Assembly (NCBI RefSeq): GCF_030317035.1
Contig: NZ_JASZYK010000017.1
Location: forward strand, 62,001 to 126,000
From: Variovorax sp. J22G73
GTDB taxonomy: Bacteria; Pseudomonadota; Gammaproteobacteria; Burkholderiales; Burkholderiaceae_C
Direction of reading: 5' to 3'
DNA: 64,000 bases
Positions 40,618 through 48,240 of the stretch are shown one piece after another. The number at the start of each line of letters is the position of its first letter. Position 1 is the first letter of the stretch. A program made the position numbers and the translations under genes. A model generated the notes under the pieces. That model was not told the DNA's origin and did no database searches. It worked only from the letters and a program-made list of their open reading frames with translations.

Positions 40618-41964
40618 TCAGGTCTTTGCAGCCTCGAGCGACTCCTTCAGGTTGCGCCGGCGCCATGCCCAGGTCTTGATGGCCTGCGGCAGGATGCCGA
40701 TGCACGACGCGTAGTACGTCACTTTGAAGCCCCAGAAGCGCGGCCCGATGGGCGTGTCGCGGAACAGGTCGCCCGCCAGGATCGACAGCAGCGCTTCCTG
40801 CATGCGCCAGATGTTGCGCGGCGCCATGAACAGGCGACGGATGGCCGGCGAGGTGATGCGATAGATGAACCACGAGAACATCTTGGGTCCGTGCTTCATG
40901 ACCTTCTCGTAGTGGCGGAAGGCGCGCTCGGCCTCCTTCGCCTCGCCCTTGAGCCAGTGGTCGGCGGCGGTGGCGGCCTCGAAGCCGCTGTTCATCGCCA
41001 GGTACACGCCCGAGGAGAACATCGGGTCGACGAAGGCGTAGGCGTCGCCGACCATCATGAAGCGGTCGCCGCGGCAGAACTCGGAGTCGTAGGCGTAGTT
41101 GCCGGTGGAGGTGGCGCCCTCCATCAGCGTGGCGTTCTTCAGGCGCGCGGCCAGCTTGGGCGCAAGCGCGATGGTTTCCATCAGGAAGTCTTCCAGCGAG
41201 CCCTTGCGGCGCTTGAAGTAAGCGGGCGACGCCACCGCGCCCACGCTCACCGTGCCGTCTTTCAGCGGGATGTACCAGAACCACCCATGGTCGAACCAGA
41301 ACAGCGAGATGTTGCCCTCGAAGCGGCCCGGCCGGCGCTCGGCATTGGCGAAGTGGCCGTACAGCGCGGCGCTGGCGTGCTTGCGGTTGCGCCGCTTCAC
41401 GTCGAACTGGTTCGACAGCAGCGTGTCGCGCCCGCTGGCGTCGATGACGAAGCGCGGGCGCCACGCGGTCTCGGTGCCGTCGTCGGCCTTGACCTTCACC
41501 AGCGGCCGGTTGTCCGGCGTGCCCTTGCCGGCGTCCATGTCGACGCCGGTGACGCGGTGCTGCTCGAAGGTGCGCGCGCCGCGCTTGCCGGCGTGGCGGA
41601 ACAGCAGCTCGTCGAACTCCGAGCGGCGCACGTGCACTGCGTACGGAAAGCTCTTGTCCATGGCCTCGCCGAAGTCGAAGTGGCTGGTGTGGTCGTGCCA
41701 GGGCGAGACGAACTCGGCGCCGTGCTTCTTGATGCCGATGGCCTCGACCTCGGTGCGCACGCCCAGCCGGTCGAACAGCGGCATGTTCATGGGCAGCAGC
41801 GACTCGCCGATGTGAAAGCGCGGGTGCTGCGCCTTCTCTATCAGCACCACGTCGTGCCCCTTGTCCGCCAGCAGCGCGGCCACGGTGGAGCCCGAAGGGC
41901 CGCCGCCGATGACCACGACGTCGGGGTCGGTGGTGGTGAAAGGTCCGTTGCTCGTGCCGCTCAT
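40618..41964 (-). CDS. Flavin-dependent halogenase-like monooxygenase
   Basis: A 448-residue FAD protein. The dinucleotide fold is VVVIGGGPSGSTVA (residues 17-29). HIGESLLP at 51-58, K79/K80 in GIKKHGAEF, WFWYIP at 228-233 (the WxWxIP signature of flavin halogenases) and GDAYAFVDPMFSSGVYLAM are all typical of the CmlS-like halogenase and tryptophan halogenase group. Related proteins include geranylgeranyl reductases and simple monooxygenases, so halogenation is not assured. It stands alone, with no NRPS, PKS or flavin reductase gene nearby, and is convergent with glxR. Confidence 0.8.
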   Translation of the reverse strand: MSGTSNGPFTTTDPDVVVIGGGPSGSTVAALLADKGHDVVLIEKAQHPRFHIGESLLPMNMPLFDRLGVRTEVEAIGIKKHGAEFVSPWHDHTSHFDFGEAMDKSFPYAVHVRRSEFDELLFRHAGKRGARTFEQHRVTGVDMDAGKGTPDNRPLVKVKADDGTETAWRPRFVIDASGRDTLLSNQFDVKRRNRKHASAALYGHFANAERRPGRFEGNISLFWFDHGWFWYIPLKDGTVSVGAVASPAYFKRRKGSLEDFLMETIALAPKLAARLKNATLMEGATSTGNYAYDSEFCRGDRFMMVGDAYAFVDPMFSSGVYLAMNSGFEAATAADHWLKGEAKEAERAFRHYEKVMKHGPKMFSWFIYRITSPAIRRLFMAPRNIWRMQEALLSILAGDLFRDTPIGPRFWGFKVTYYASCIGILPQAIKTWAWRRRNLKESLEAAKT

Positions 41965-42012
41965 GCGCTGCCCCTCCGCTGTCGTTTTGTGGTGTTGGGT
42001 TGACTTGGCTTT

Positions 42013-42037
42013 GTTAACCTTGTTTAACCATGGCTAA
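42013..42037. promoter_or_regulatory. GTTAAC-like half-site cluster upstream of the halogenase-like gene
   Basis: GTTAAC (42013-42018), GTTTAACC (42022-42029) and GGCTAAC (42032-42038) lie in an AT-rich patch about 50-75 bp upstream of the halogenase-like start, with CCATGG at 42028-42033 between the last two. This looks like a multi-half-site operator in the divergent region shared with malic enzyme, but the regulator is unknown. Confidence 0.35.
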
Positions 42038-42171
42038 CAGCCGCGGAGTTTAGCGAACCGCCCGCCCTGTCCCACCAGGCTATGGGTTCAGGCGTTTTCG
42101 GCATCCCCCCTTCAAGAACACGCCGCACTTTTGCGGTAGCCTCATTGCCCGTCTGAAACAAGGAGACTTTC

Positions 42172-44472
42172 ATGGCTGCACCCCTTTCCCCCGCAGAAGA
42201 AGCACTTCGCGAGGCAGCGCGCGAATACCACCGCTCGCCCGTCAAGGGCAAGATCTCGATCACCCCGACCAAGCCCCTGCTGAACCAGCGCGACCTGTCG
42301 CTGGCCTATTCGCCGGGCGTGGCCTATCCCTGTCTGGACATCGCGGCCGACCCCTCGCTGGCGGCCGAATACACCGCCCGCGGCAACCTGGTGGGCGTTA
42401 TCACCAACGGCACGGCCGTGCTGGGCCTGGGCAACATCGGCCCGCTGGCCTCCAAGCCGGTGATGGAAGGCAAGGGCTGCCTGTTCAAGAAATTCGCCGG
42501 CATCGACGTGTTCGACATCGAGCTGGCCGAGAACGACCCCGACAAGCTGGTCGACATCATCGCGGCGCTGGAGCCCACGCTGGGCGGCATCAACCTCGAA
42601 GACATCAAGGCGCCAGAGTGCTTCTACATCGAGAAGAAGCTGCGCGAGCGCATGAACATTCCGGTGTTCCATGACGACCAGCACGGCACGGCCATCATCT
42701 CGGCGGCCGCCCTCATCAACGGGCTGGAGCTGGTGGGCAAGAAGATCGAGGACGTGAAGATCGCCGTCTCGGGCGCGGGCGCCGCCGCCATCGCCTGCCT
42801 GGACGTGATGGTCGGCCTGGGCGCCAAGCACACCAACATCTACGCCTGCGACTCCAAGGGCCTGATCTACGAAGGCCGCGCGGGCGGTTTCGACGAATCG
42901 AAGGCGCGCTACGCCCAGCAAGACACCGGCGCCCGCACCCTGGCCGACGTGGTCAAGGACGCCGATGTGTTCCTGGGCTGCTCGGCCCCCGGCGTCATGA
43001 GCGCCGAGATGGTCAAGACCATGGGCACGCAGCCCATCATCCTGGCGCTGGCCAACCCCGAGCCCGAAATTCGTCCCGAGCTGGCCAAGGCCGTGCGGCC
43101 CGACTGCATCATCGCCACGGGCCGTTCGGACTACCCGAACCAGGTCAACAACGTGCTGTGCTTTCCGTACATCTTCCGCGGCGCGCTCGACTGCGGCGCC
43201 ACCAAGATCACGGAAGAAATGAAGCTGGCCTGCGTGCGCGAGATCGCCGAGCTGACCAAGGCCGACATCAGCGAAGAAGTGGCCACGGCCTACGCCGGCC
43301 AGGAGCTGGCCTTCGGCCCCGACTACATCATTCCGAAGCCCTTCGACTCGCGCCTGATCCTGCGCATCGCGCCGGCGGTGGCCCGCGCGGCCGCCGCCTC
43401 GGGCGTGGCGACCCGCCCGATCGAGGACATGGAGGCCTACCGCCAGCACCTGACGCGCTTCGTGTACCAGACCGGCATGTTCATGCGCCCGGTGTTCAGC
43501 GCCGCCAAGATCGCCACCGCCAAGCGCGTGGCCTATGCCGAAGGCGAAGACGAGCGCGTGCTGCGCGCCGCGCAGTGGGCCGTGGACGAAGGCCTGGCCA
43601 AGCCCATCCTGGTGGGCCGCCCGGCCGTGATCGAGGCGCGCATCCAGAAGGCGGGCCTGCACATCCGCGTGGGCACCGACTTCGAGATCGTCAACCCCGA
43701 GGACGATCCGCGCTTTCGCACCTACTGGGAGAGCTTCCACAAGATCATGGGCCGCCGCGGCGTGACGCCGGAGGCCGCCAAGACCATGGTGCGCCGCTCG
43801 AACACCACCATTGCCGCGCTGATGCTGCACCTGGGAGACGCCGACGCCATGATCTGCGGCCTGGTCGGCCGCTTCGACGTGCACCTGGAGCACATCCGCA
43901 ACCTGATCGGCCTGAAGCGCGGCGCGCCAGGCTTCGCCACGCTGAACGCGCTGACGCTGGACAAGCGCACCGTGTTCATCACCGACACCAACGTGAACGA
44001 AGACCCGACCGCCGAGATGCTGGCCAGCATCGCGGTGATGGCGGCCGACGAGGTGCGCCGCTTCGGCCTGCCGCCGAAGGTCGCCTTCCTGTCGCACTCG
44101 AACTACGGCACCTCCAGCCGCGGCTCGGCGCGCAAGATGCGCCTGGCGCGCGACCTGTTCGCGCAGATGGCGCCCGACATCGAGTGCGACGGCGAAATGC
44201 ACGGCGACGCGGCCCTGTCCGAAGACATCCGCCGCACCGCCCTGCCCGAGACCACGCTCAGCGGCGAGGCCAACCTGCTGGTGTGCCCGAACCTGGATTC
44301 GGCGCACATCCTCTACAACGTGCTGAAGATGACCGGCGCCAACGGCATCACGGTGGGCCCGGTGCTGCTGGGCGCAGCCGGCTCGGCGCACGTGCTCACG
44401 CCATCTTCGACGGTGCGCCGCATCATCAACATGACGGCGCTGGCGGTGGCGAAGGTCACGGTCGACAAGTAA
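42172..44472 (+). CDS. maeB: NADP-dependent malic enzyme with phosphotransacetylase-like C-terminus
   Basis: A 766-residue MaeB. The malic domain has LAYSPGVAYPCLDI and VFHDDQHGTAIIS, the NAD(P) domain has VSGAGAAAIACLD and CSAPGVMSAEMV, and from about residue 430 on there is a phosphate acetyl/butyryltransferase-like domain (GEDERVLRAAQWAVDEGL, LSHSNYGTSSRGSA). The C-terminal domain in MaeB binds acetyl-CoA as a regulator and is not a transferase. It decarboxylates malate to pyruvate with NADPH. It is divergent from the halogenase-like gene. AAGGAGACTTTC precedes ATG 42172. Confidence 0.96.
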   Translation: MAAPLSPAEEALREAAREYHRSPVKGKISITPTKPLLNQRDLSLAYSPGVAYPCLDIAADPSLAAEYTARGNLVGVITNGTAVLGLGNIGPLASKPVMEGKGCLFKKFAGIDVFDIELAENDPDKLVDIIAALEPTLGGINLEDIKAPECFYIEKKLRERMNIPVFHDDQHGTAIISAAALINGLELVGKKIEDVKIAVSGAGAAAIACLDVMVGLGAKHTNIYACDSKGLIYEGRAGGFDESKARYAQQDTGARTLADVVKDADVFLGCSAPGVMSAEMVKTMGTQPIILALANPEPEIRPELAKAVRPDCIIATGRSDYPNQVNNVLCFPYIFRGALDCGATKITEEMKLACVREIAELTKADISEEVATAYAGQELAFGPDYIIPKPFDSRLILRIAPAVARAAAASGVATRPIEDMEAYRQHLTRFVYQTGMFMRPVFSAAKIATAKRVAYAEGEDERVLRAAQWAVDEGLAKPILVGRPAVIEARIQKAGLHIRVGTDFEIVNPEDDPRFRTYWESFHKIMGRRGVTPEAAKTMVRRSNTTIAALMLHLGDADAMICGLVGRFDVHLEHIRNLIGLKRGAPGFATLNALTLDKRTVFITDTNVNEDPTAEMLASIAVMAADEVRRFGLPPKVAFLSHSNYGTSSRGSARKMRLARDLFAQMAPDIECDGEMHGDAALSEDIRRTALPETTLSGEANLLVCPNLDSAHILYNVLKMTGANGITVGPVLLGAAGSAHVLTPSSTVRRIINMTALAVAKVTVDK

Positions 44473-44526
44473 GGCGCGCGCTGCGGCGGGCTGCCGGGAC
44501 TGCGGGGGCCCGCGCAGCTCGTGCCT

Positions 44527-45318
44527 TCAGGCATGGAACGGCGAGGCCAGCGGCACATCGGCCGGATCGAACACCTTCCATGCCAGCAGCTCTTCGTTTT
44601 CAGGCGGCGGCTCGCAGCCGCCGACGCGGCTGGGCTTCCAGCCGAAGCGCTGCCTGGTGTCGGCCAGCGCCTCGGCGCGCTTGAAGGCGGCCAGGGCCGA
44701 GTCGATCACCGGCACGCCCAGCACGTCCTGCAGCTGGCGGTAGAAGCCGAACTCCAGCGTGCATCCCAATACAAGGGCCTCGGCGCCGTCCTCGTCGATG
44801 GCGCGGCGGCCCTGCTCGACCATGCGGCGCACGGTTTCGTCGCGGTCGCGCTGGAAGTCTTCCACGCCCAGCTGCAGCGCGCGGCACGAGGCCAGCAGGT
44901 GGCCGTGCCCGTACTCGCGCACGCGCGACTCGATGCGCGGCACCCATTTGCGGCGCCCCACGATCACCGACACCTTCTGCGCCAGGTTGGCGGCCACCTC
45001 GAACGAGGCCTGGCAGGGCGCCACCACCACGGTGTCGCCCGAGATCTCGCGCGCCTCCACCAGCACCGGGTCGTAGAAGCAGCCCAGCACCACGGCGTCG
45101 AAGCGCCGCACGGCCGCGTCGCGCACCACCCGCACGATGTCGGCGCCCAGCAGCGCCTCGTAGCTCTGGTACTCCACGTGGTGGCGCACCGAGGCGTTGC
45201 GCAGCGAGACCACCTCGACCTCGGTGCCGGGGTTCTTCACCTCGGCGAATTCACGGGCGAAGCGCTCGTTGTAGGTGTCGTTGCCGACTGTTCGTATCCA
45301 TCGCACGCGCAGTGTCAT
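44527..45318 (-). CDS. Asp/Glu/hydantoin racemase family protein
   Basis: A 263-residue two-domain racemase fold. The two acid/base cysteines are C80 (VVLGCF) and C186 (LVLGCTLEF), as expected of hydantoin and Asp/Glu racemases. VSVIVGRRKWVPRIES is the interdomain segment. It is last in the unit OPT transporter-DUF917-racemase on the minus strand, 28 bp after DUF917. Hydantoin racemase is the best guess by context; no hydantoinase or carbamoylase is nearby. The 54 bp to malic enzyme include a GC hairpin (CTGCG at 44500-44504, CGCAG at 44513-44517). Confidence 0.8.
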   Translation of the reverse strand: MTLRVRWIRTVGNDTYNERFAREFAEVKNPGTEVEVVSLRNASVRHHVEYQSYEALLGADIVRVVRDAAVRRFDAVVLGCFYDPVLVEAREISGDTVVVAPCQASFEVAANLAQKVSVIVGRRKWVPRIESRVREYGHGHLLASCRALQLGVEDFQRDRDETVRRMVEQGRRAIDEDGAEALVLGCTLEFGFYRQLQDVLGVPVIDSALAAFKRAEALADTRQRFGWKPSRVGGCEPPPENEELLAWKVFDPADVPLASPFHA

Positions 45319-45346
45319 GGCGGTTGCTCCCGGGTTGGCTCGCGGC

Positions 45347-46420
45347 TCAGGCCAGCGCCGCGGCTTCGTCGCTTTCGGGCGCGAAGGCCTCGCCCAGCGA
45401 CTTCTCCAGCGGGCGGTACAGCTCGGGCATGAACATGGTGCGCGACAGCAGCAGCCGCGCGCGCGGCGCCACCAGCACGCGCAGCGCGGCGCCCTGGCGC
45501 ACGTGGGCCGACACCACCGGCTTGCCGTCGCCCGAGAAGGTCATCACCAGGTCGGGGAAGCGCGCGACGCGCCGGCCCTGCTGCTCCAGCAGCATGTATT
45601 CGTTGATGAAGCGCAGCGTGGTGCGCGCCGGGTCGTCGAGCTCGACGATGCCCACGTCCAGCCCCTCTTGCTGCTCGCAGCGGTAGGTGCGCACGGTGCC
45701 TTCGGCCACGATGCGGCCGTGCAGCGAGTTCACCACCGCATCGACGCCGCCATCGAGGTAGGCCTGGCCCAGCGAAATGGCGTGGCTGATGGCGCCCGGC
45801 GCGCCGTGCTGGCGCGCGTAGCCCACGTTCACCGGGTTGCGCGCCACCGCCACCAGGCCGCCCGCTTCCACAGAGGCACGGCGCACCACGGCCGAGGTCT
45901 GCTCCAGCCGGCCCGACACCACGCCTTCGACATAGCGGTGCGGCTCGCCGCCCGAATAGGCCTGCACCGAGAGGTAGTCGGGCTCGGTGTGCAGGCCCAG
46001 CGCGCCCATCACGCTTGAAGGGTGGGCGCGGCCGTTGCAGGCCAGGTCGATCACCGGCAGCCCGCTCATGGCGGCGTGGAACCAGCCGTTGACCGTGGTC
46101 TCGGCGCCGTTCTCGTTGGCATGCAGGCCGACCAGCTTCTGCCCCGCGGGCAGTTCGCGGCGCAGCAGCTCGAGCGTGCGCAGCAGGTGCGCGGGCTGCA
46201 CGTGCGGGTCGGGCGCGGCCGGCGCGCCGACCAGCGCCATGGTGGCGGTGAGCGCCGACGGGTCGAACTCGTCCACGCTCCACAGCTGCGGCGTGCCCAC
46301 CTGCAGCGCCAGCCGCGCCGCGCGCTCGCCGGACTCGATGAGCCCGCCGCCGCCGCCGCCCAGGATGGCGCCGCCCCAGATGGCCGCGCGGAGGTCGTCG
46401 CTTGTCAGATTGCGTTTCAT
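45347..46420 (-). CDS. DUF917 family protein
   Basis: A 357-residue DUF917 protein. The N-terminal AIWGGAILGGGGGGLIESG glycine-rich stretch and GLPVIDLACNGRAHPSSVMGALG are family marks. DUF917 genes often lie beside hydantoinase/oxoprolinase and permease genes and are thought to work on cyclic amides or their products, but no reaction is established. ATG 46420 has AGGA 11 bases upstream; the longer ORF is inside the transporter. It sits between the OPT transporter (41 bp) and the racemase. Confidence 0.85.
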   Translation of the reverse strand: MKRNLTSDDLRAAIWGGAILGGGGGGLIESGERAARLALQVGTPQLWSVDEFDPSALTATMALVGAPAAPDPHVQPAHLLRTLELLRRELPAGQKLVGLHANENGAETTVNGWFHAAMSGLPVIDLACNGRAHPSSVMGALGLHTEPDYLSVQAYSGGEPHRYVEGVVSGRLEQTSAVVRRASVEAGGLVAVARNPVNVGYARQHGAPGAISHAISLGQAYLDGGVDAVVNSLHGRIVAEGTVRTYRCEQQEGLDVGIVELDDPARTTLRFINEYMLLEQQGRRVARFPDLVMTFSGDGKPVVSAHVRQGAALRVLVAPRARLLLSRTMFMPELYRPLEKSLGEAFAPESDEAAALA

Positions 46421-46461
46421 GCGTTCGTTGTCCTGTGGATGAAGAAATAGAAGAGAAGGCG

Positions 46462-48132
46462 CTACTTGCGAAGGCTTTTCACCGCGCCCGAGAAGAAGCT
46501 GTAGAGCGCGTCGCCGGCAATCACCCCTCCCGCGAACACCTCCAGCCGTTCGCGCGCGGCCGCGCCGAGCACGCGGTGCGCCACCAGCCGGCACCCGATG
46601 CCGGCCGCGACCATCCAGCCCGCCATGGGGCTGGCGATGAGCAGGCCGGTGGCAAACAGCACGCCCAGCTGCTGGCGCGCGCCGCCCACGATCTGCAGCA
46701 GCGCGCCAGGCAGCGCCCACAGCGCCAGGTTGCGCGCCGTGTCGCCCGAGATGCCGGCCTTGATGGCCGCCACGTAGGCCGCGTTGATGGGCGCCGTCTG
46801 GTGGTTGGCGAAGAACATGCGGTAGGTGCAAGCGACCACCACGATGGCCACGGCGAAGCCGACCATGCCCGCGATCATCTGTTCGCGCCGGCCTTCGGTT
46901 TCAAAAGGGGTGCCCGAGGTTTCGCCGCGCAGGATGTGCCCAGCCTTCAGGTCGTAGCCCATGTCGGCGAAGGCCGGTCCGGTGGCGGCCGAGAAGCCCG
47001 CCAGCACCACCAGCGCCTCCGACGGAAAGCCGATGAGGATGCCGATGAGCAGCGAAATGAGCGCCACCGCGAACGCCGGGAACCAACCCGAGTGCATGGC
47101 CGCGATGCCCACGATCAGCTCGTGCACGAAGGCCGCGAAGGTGCCGTAGACGACGAAGCACACCAGCATGCCCGGCGACATGCCCGTGTACACGCCGGTG
47201 CCCACGGCCAGCAGCACCATGATGGCGAGGTAGCCGACGCTGCCCAGTCGCAGCGAGCGGCCCAGCGCGGTGGCGCCGCGTGCTTCCTGCGCCGCGAGCG
47301 CGGCCGGCGTGCCGGGAGTGTCCTGCCTGCCCGACGTGGCACCGCGCTTCTTCAGCACCACGCGCCCCACCTGCACCAGCGCCACGATGCCCGCGCCGAT
47401 CATCATGCCATGCGGCACATAGAGCGCCCCGATGTCCAGCCCGAACAGCGGTGCCGAATAGCCGCGCACCAGCAGCCCCACGCCGAAGGCGATCATCGCG
47501 CCCAGCCCGCCGATCAGCGCCACGCCGAAGGCCGACATCGGCAGCTTGAACACCGCGCCCGCCACGCCCGTGGCCAGCCCGCCCAGCAGCAGCCAGGCCT
47601 GCTTGCCGCCCCCGTCGCCCGCCTTGATGGCCTCGGCCGCCGCGATGCCCAGCGGCCATGGGTTCTTCGCGGGAAAGGCGGGCGTGTCGAACATGCGGTA
47701 CAGCAGCCAGGCGTCGAGCAGCATCGCCAGGCTCACGCCCACCAGCATCGGCACCACCATGTCGGGCAGGCCGAAGAGAAAGGGAATGCCGATCGGCAGG
47801 AACAGGCTGTTGGCCGCGCCGAAGGTGGCCGACGAGATGCTGGTCTGCGCCAGGTTCTGCGCATGCACCGAGCGAAAGCCCCGGAACATGGCCAGCGGCA
47901 CGCGCGCCAGCGTCATGGCCGCGAGCGCGCCGATGAGCGAGGTGCTGGGCGTGATGCCCAGGCTGGCGAGCATCTGGATGCCGACGATGGCGCCGAAGAC
48001 GCTAAGCACCACGGTGAGGACGAGGTTGGCCGGGGCCAATGCCTTCGGGTGCAGCTCGTGCGGCGACGGCTGCTGCGCAGGGGCTGCGTTGTCGGCCTGC
48101 AGCGGCATGGCGCCGGTTGCCTCGTGGTTCAT
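46462..48132 (-). CDS. OPT-family oligopeptide transporter
   Basis: A 556-residue membrane protein with about 14 hydrophobic segments. The OPT pattern shows in VLSVFGAIVGIQMLASLGITPSTSLIGAL, GAANSLFLPIGIPFLFGLPDMVVPMLVG and GGLGAMIAFGVGLLVRGYS (partial motifs). ATG 48132 is preferred: AAGGA lies six bases upstream, whereas ATG 48138 abuts it. OPT proteins import small peptides or metal chelates with protons. Here it leads an operon with DUF917 and a hydantoin-type racemase, so a cyclic amide or N-carbamoyl compound is a plausible cargo (inference). Confidence 0.87.
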   Translation of the reverse strand: MNHEATGAMPLQADNAAPAQQPSPHELHPKALAPANLVLTVVLSVFGAIVGIQMLASLGITPSTSLIGALAAMTLARVPLAMFRGFRSVHAQNLAQTSISSATFGAANSLFLPIGIPFLFGLPDMVVPMLVGVSLAMLLDAWLLYRMFDTPAFPAKNPWPLGIAAAEAIKAGDGGGKQAWLLLGGLATGVAGAVFKLPMSAFGVALIGGLGAMIAFGVGLLVRGYSAPLFGLDIGALYVPHGMMIGAGIVALVQVGRVVLKKRGATSGRQDTPGTPAALAAQEARGATALGRSLRLGSVGYLAIMVLLAVGTGVYTGMSPGMLVCFVVYGTFAAFVHELIVGIAAMHSGWFPAFAVALISLLIGILIGFPSEALVVLAGFSAATGPAFADMGYDLKAGHILRGETSGTPFETEGRREQMIAGMVGFAVAIVVVACTYRMFFANHQTAPINAAYVAAIKAGISGDTARNLALWALPGALLQIVGGARQQLGVLFATGLLIASPMAGWMVAAGIGCRLVAHRVLGAAARERLEVFAGGVIAGDALYSFFSGAVKSLRK

Positions 48133-48150
48133 GGTCATTCCTTGTGGTTC

Positions 48151-48183
48151 CATATTTTGGAACTTGATCCAACATATTTGGAC
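48151..48183. promoter_or_regulatory. Operator-like repeats upstream of the OPT operon
   Basis: CATATTTTGGA (48151-48161) and CATATTTGGA (48173-48182) are direct repeats 22 bp apart. They also create two inverted repeats: TTGGA/TCCAA at 48157-48172 and CCAA/TTGG at 48169-48181. The patch is AT-rich and lies 19-51 bp upstream of the transporter start, after the 3' end of a MocR gene. Confidence 0.55.
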
Positions 48184-48240
48184 GAATGATAGAACCGGCG
48201 TGAAGGCTGTCAAGGCGGGTTTCACCAGCCTTCTGGCGAA

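Noticed and set aside
46402..48189. A 595-codon plus-strand ORF opposite the OPT transporter gene
   Set aside because: It is antisense to a clear membrane protein, and its translation is His/Arg/Gln-rich low complexity, the usual artefact of GC-rich third positions.
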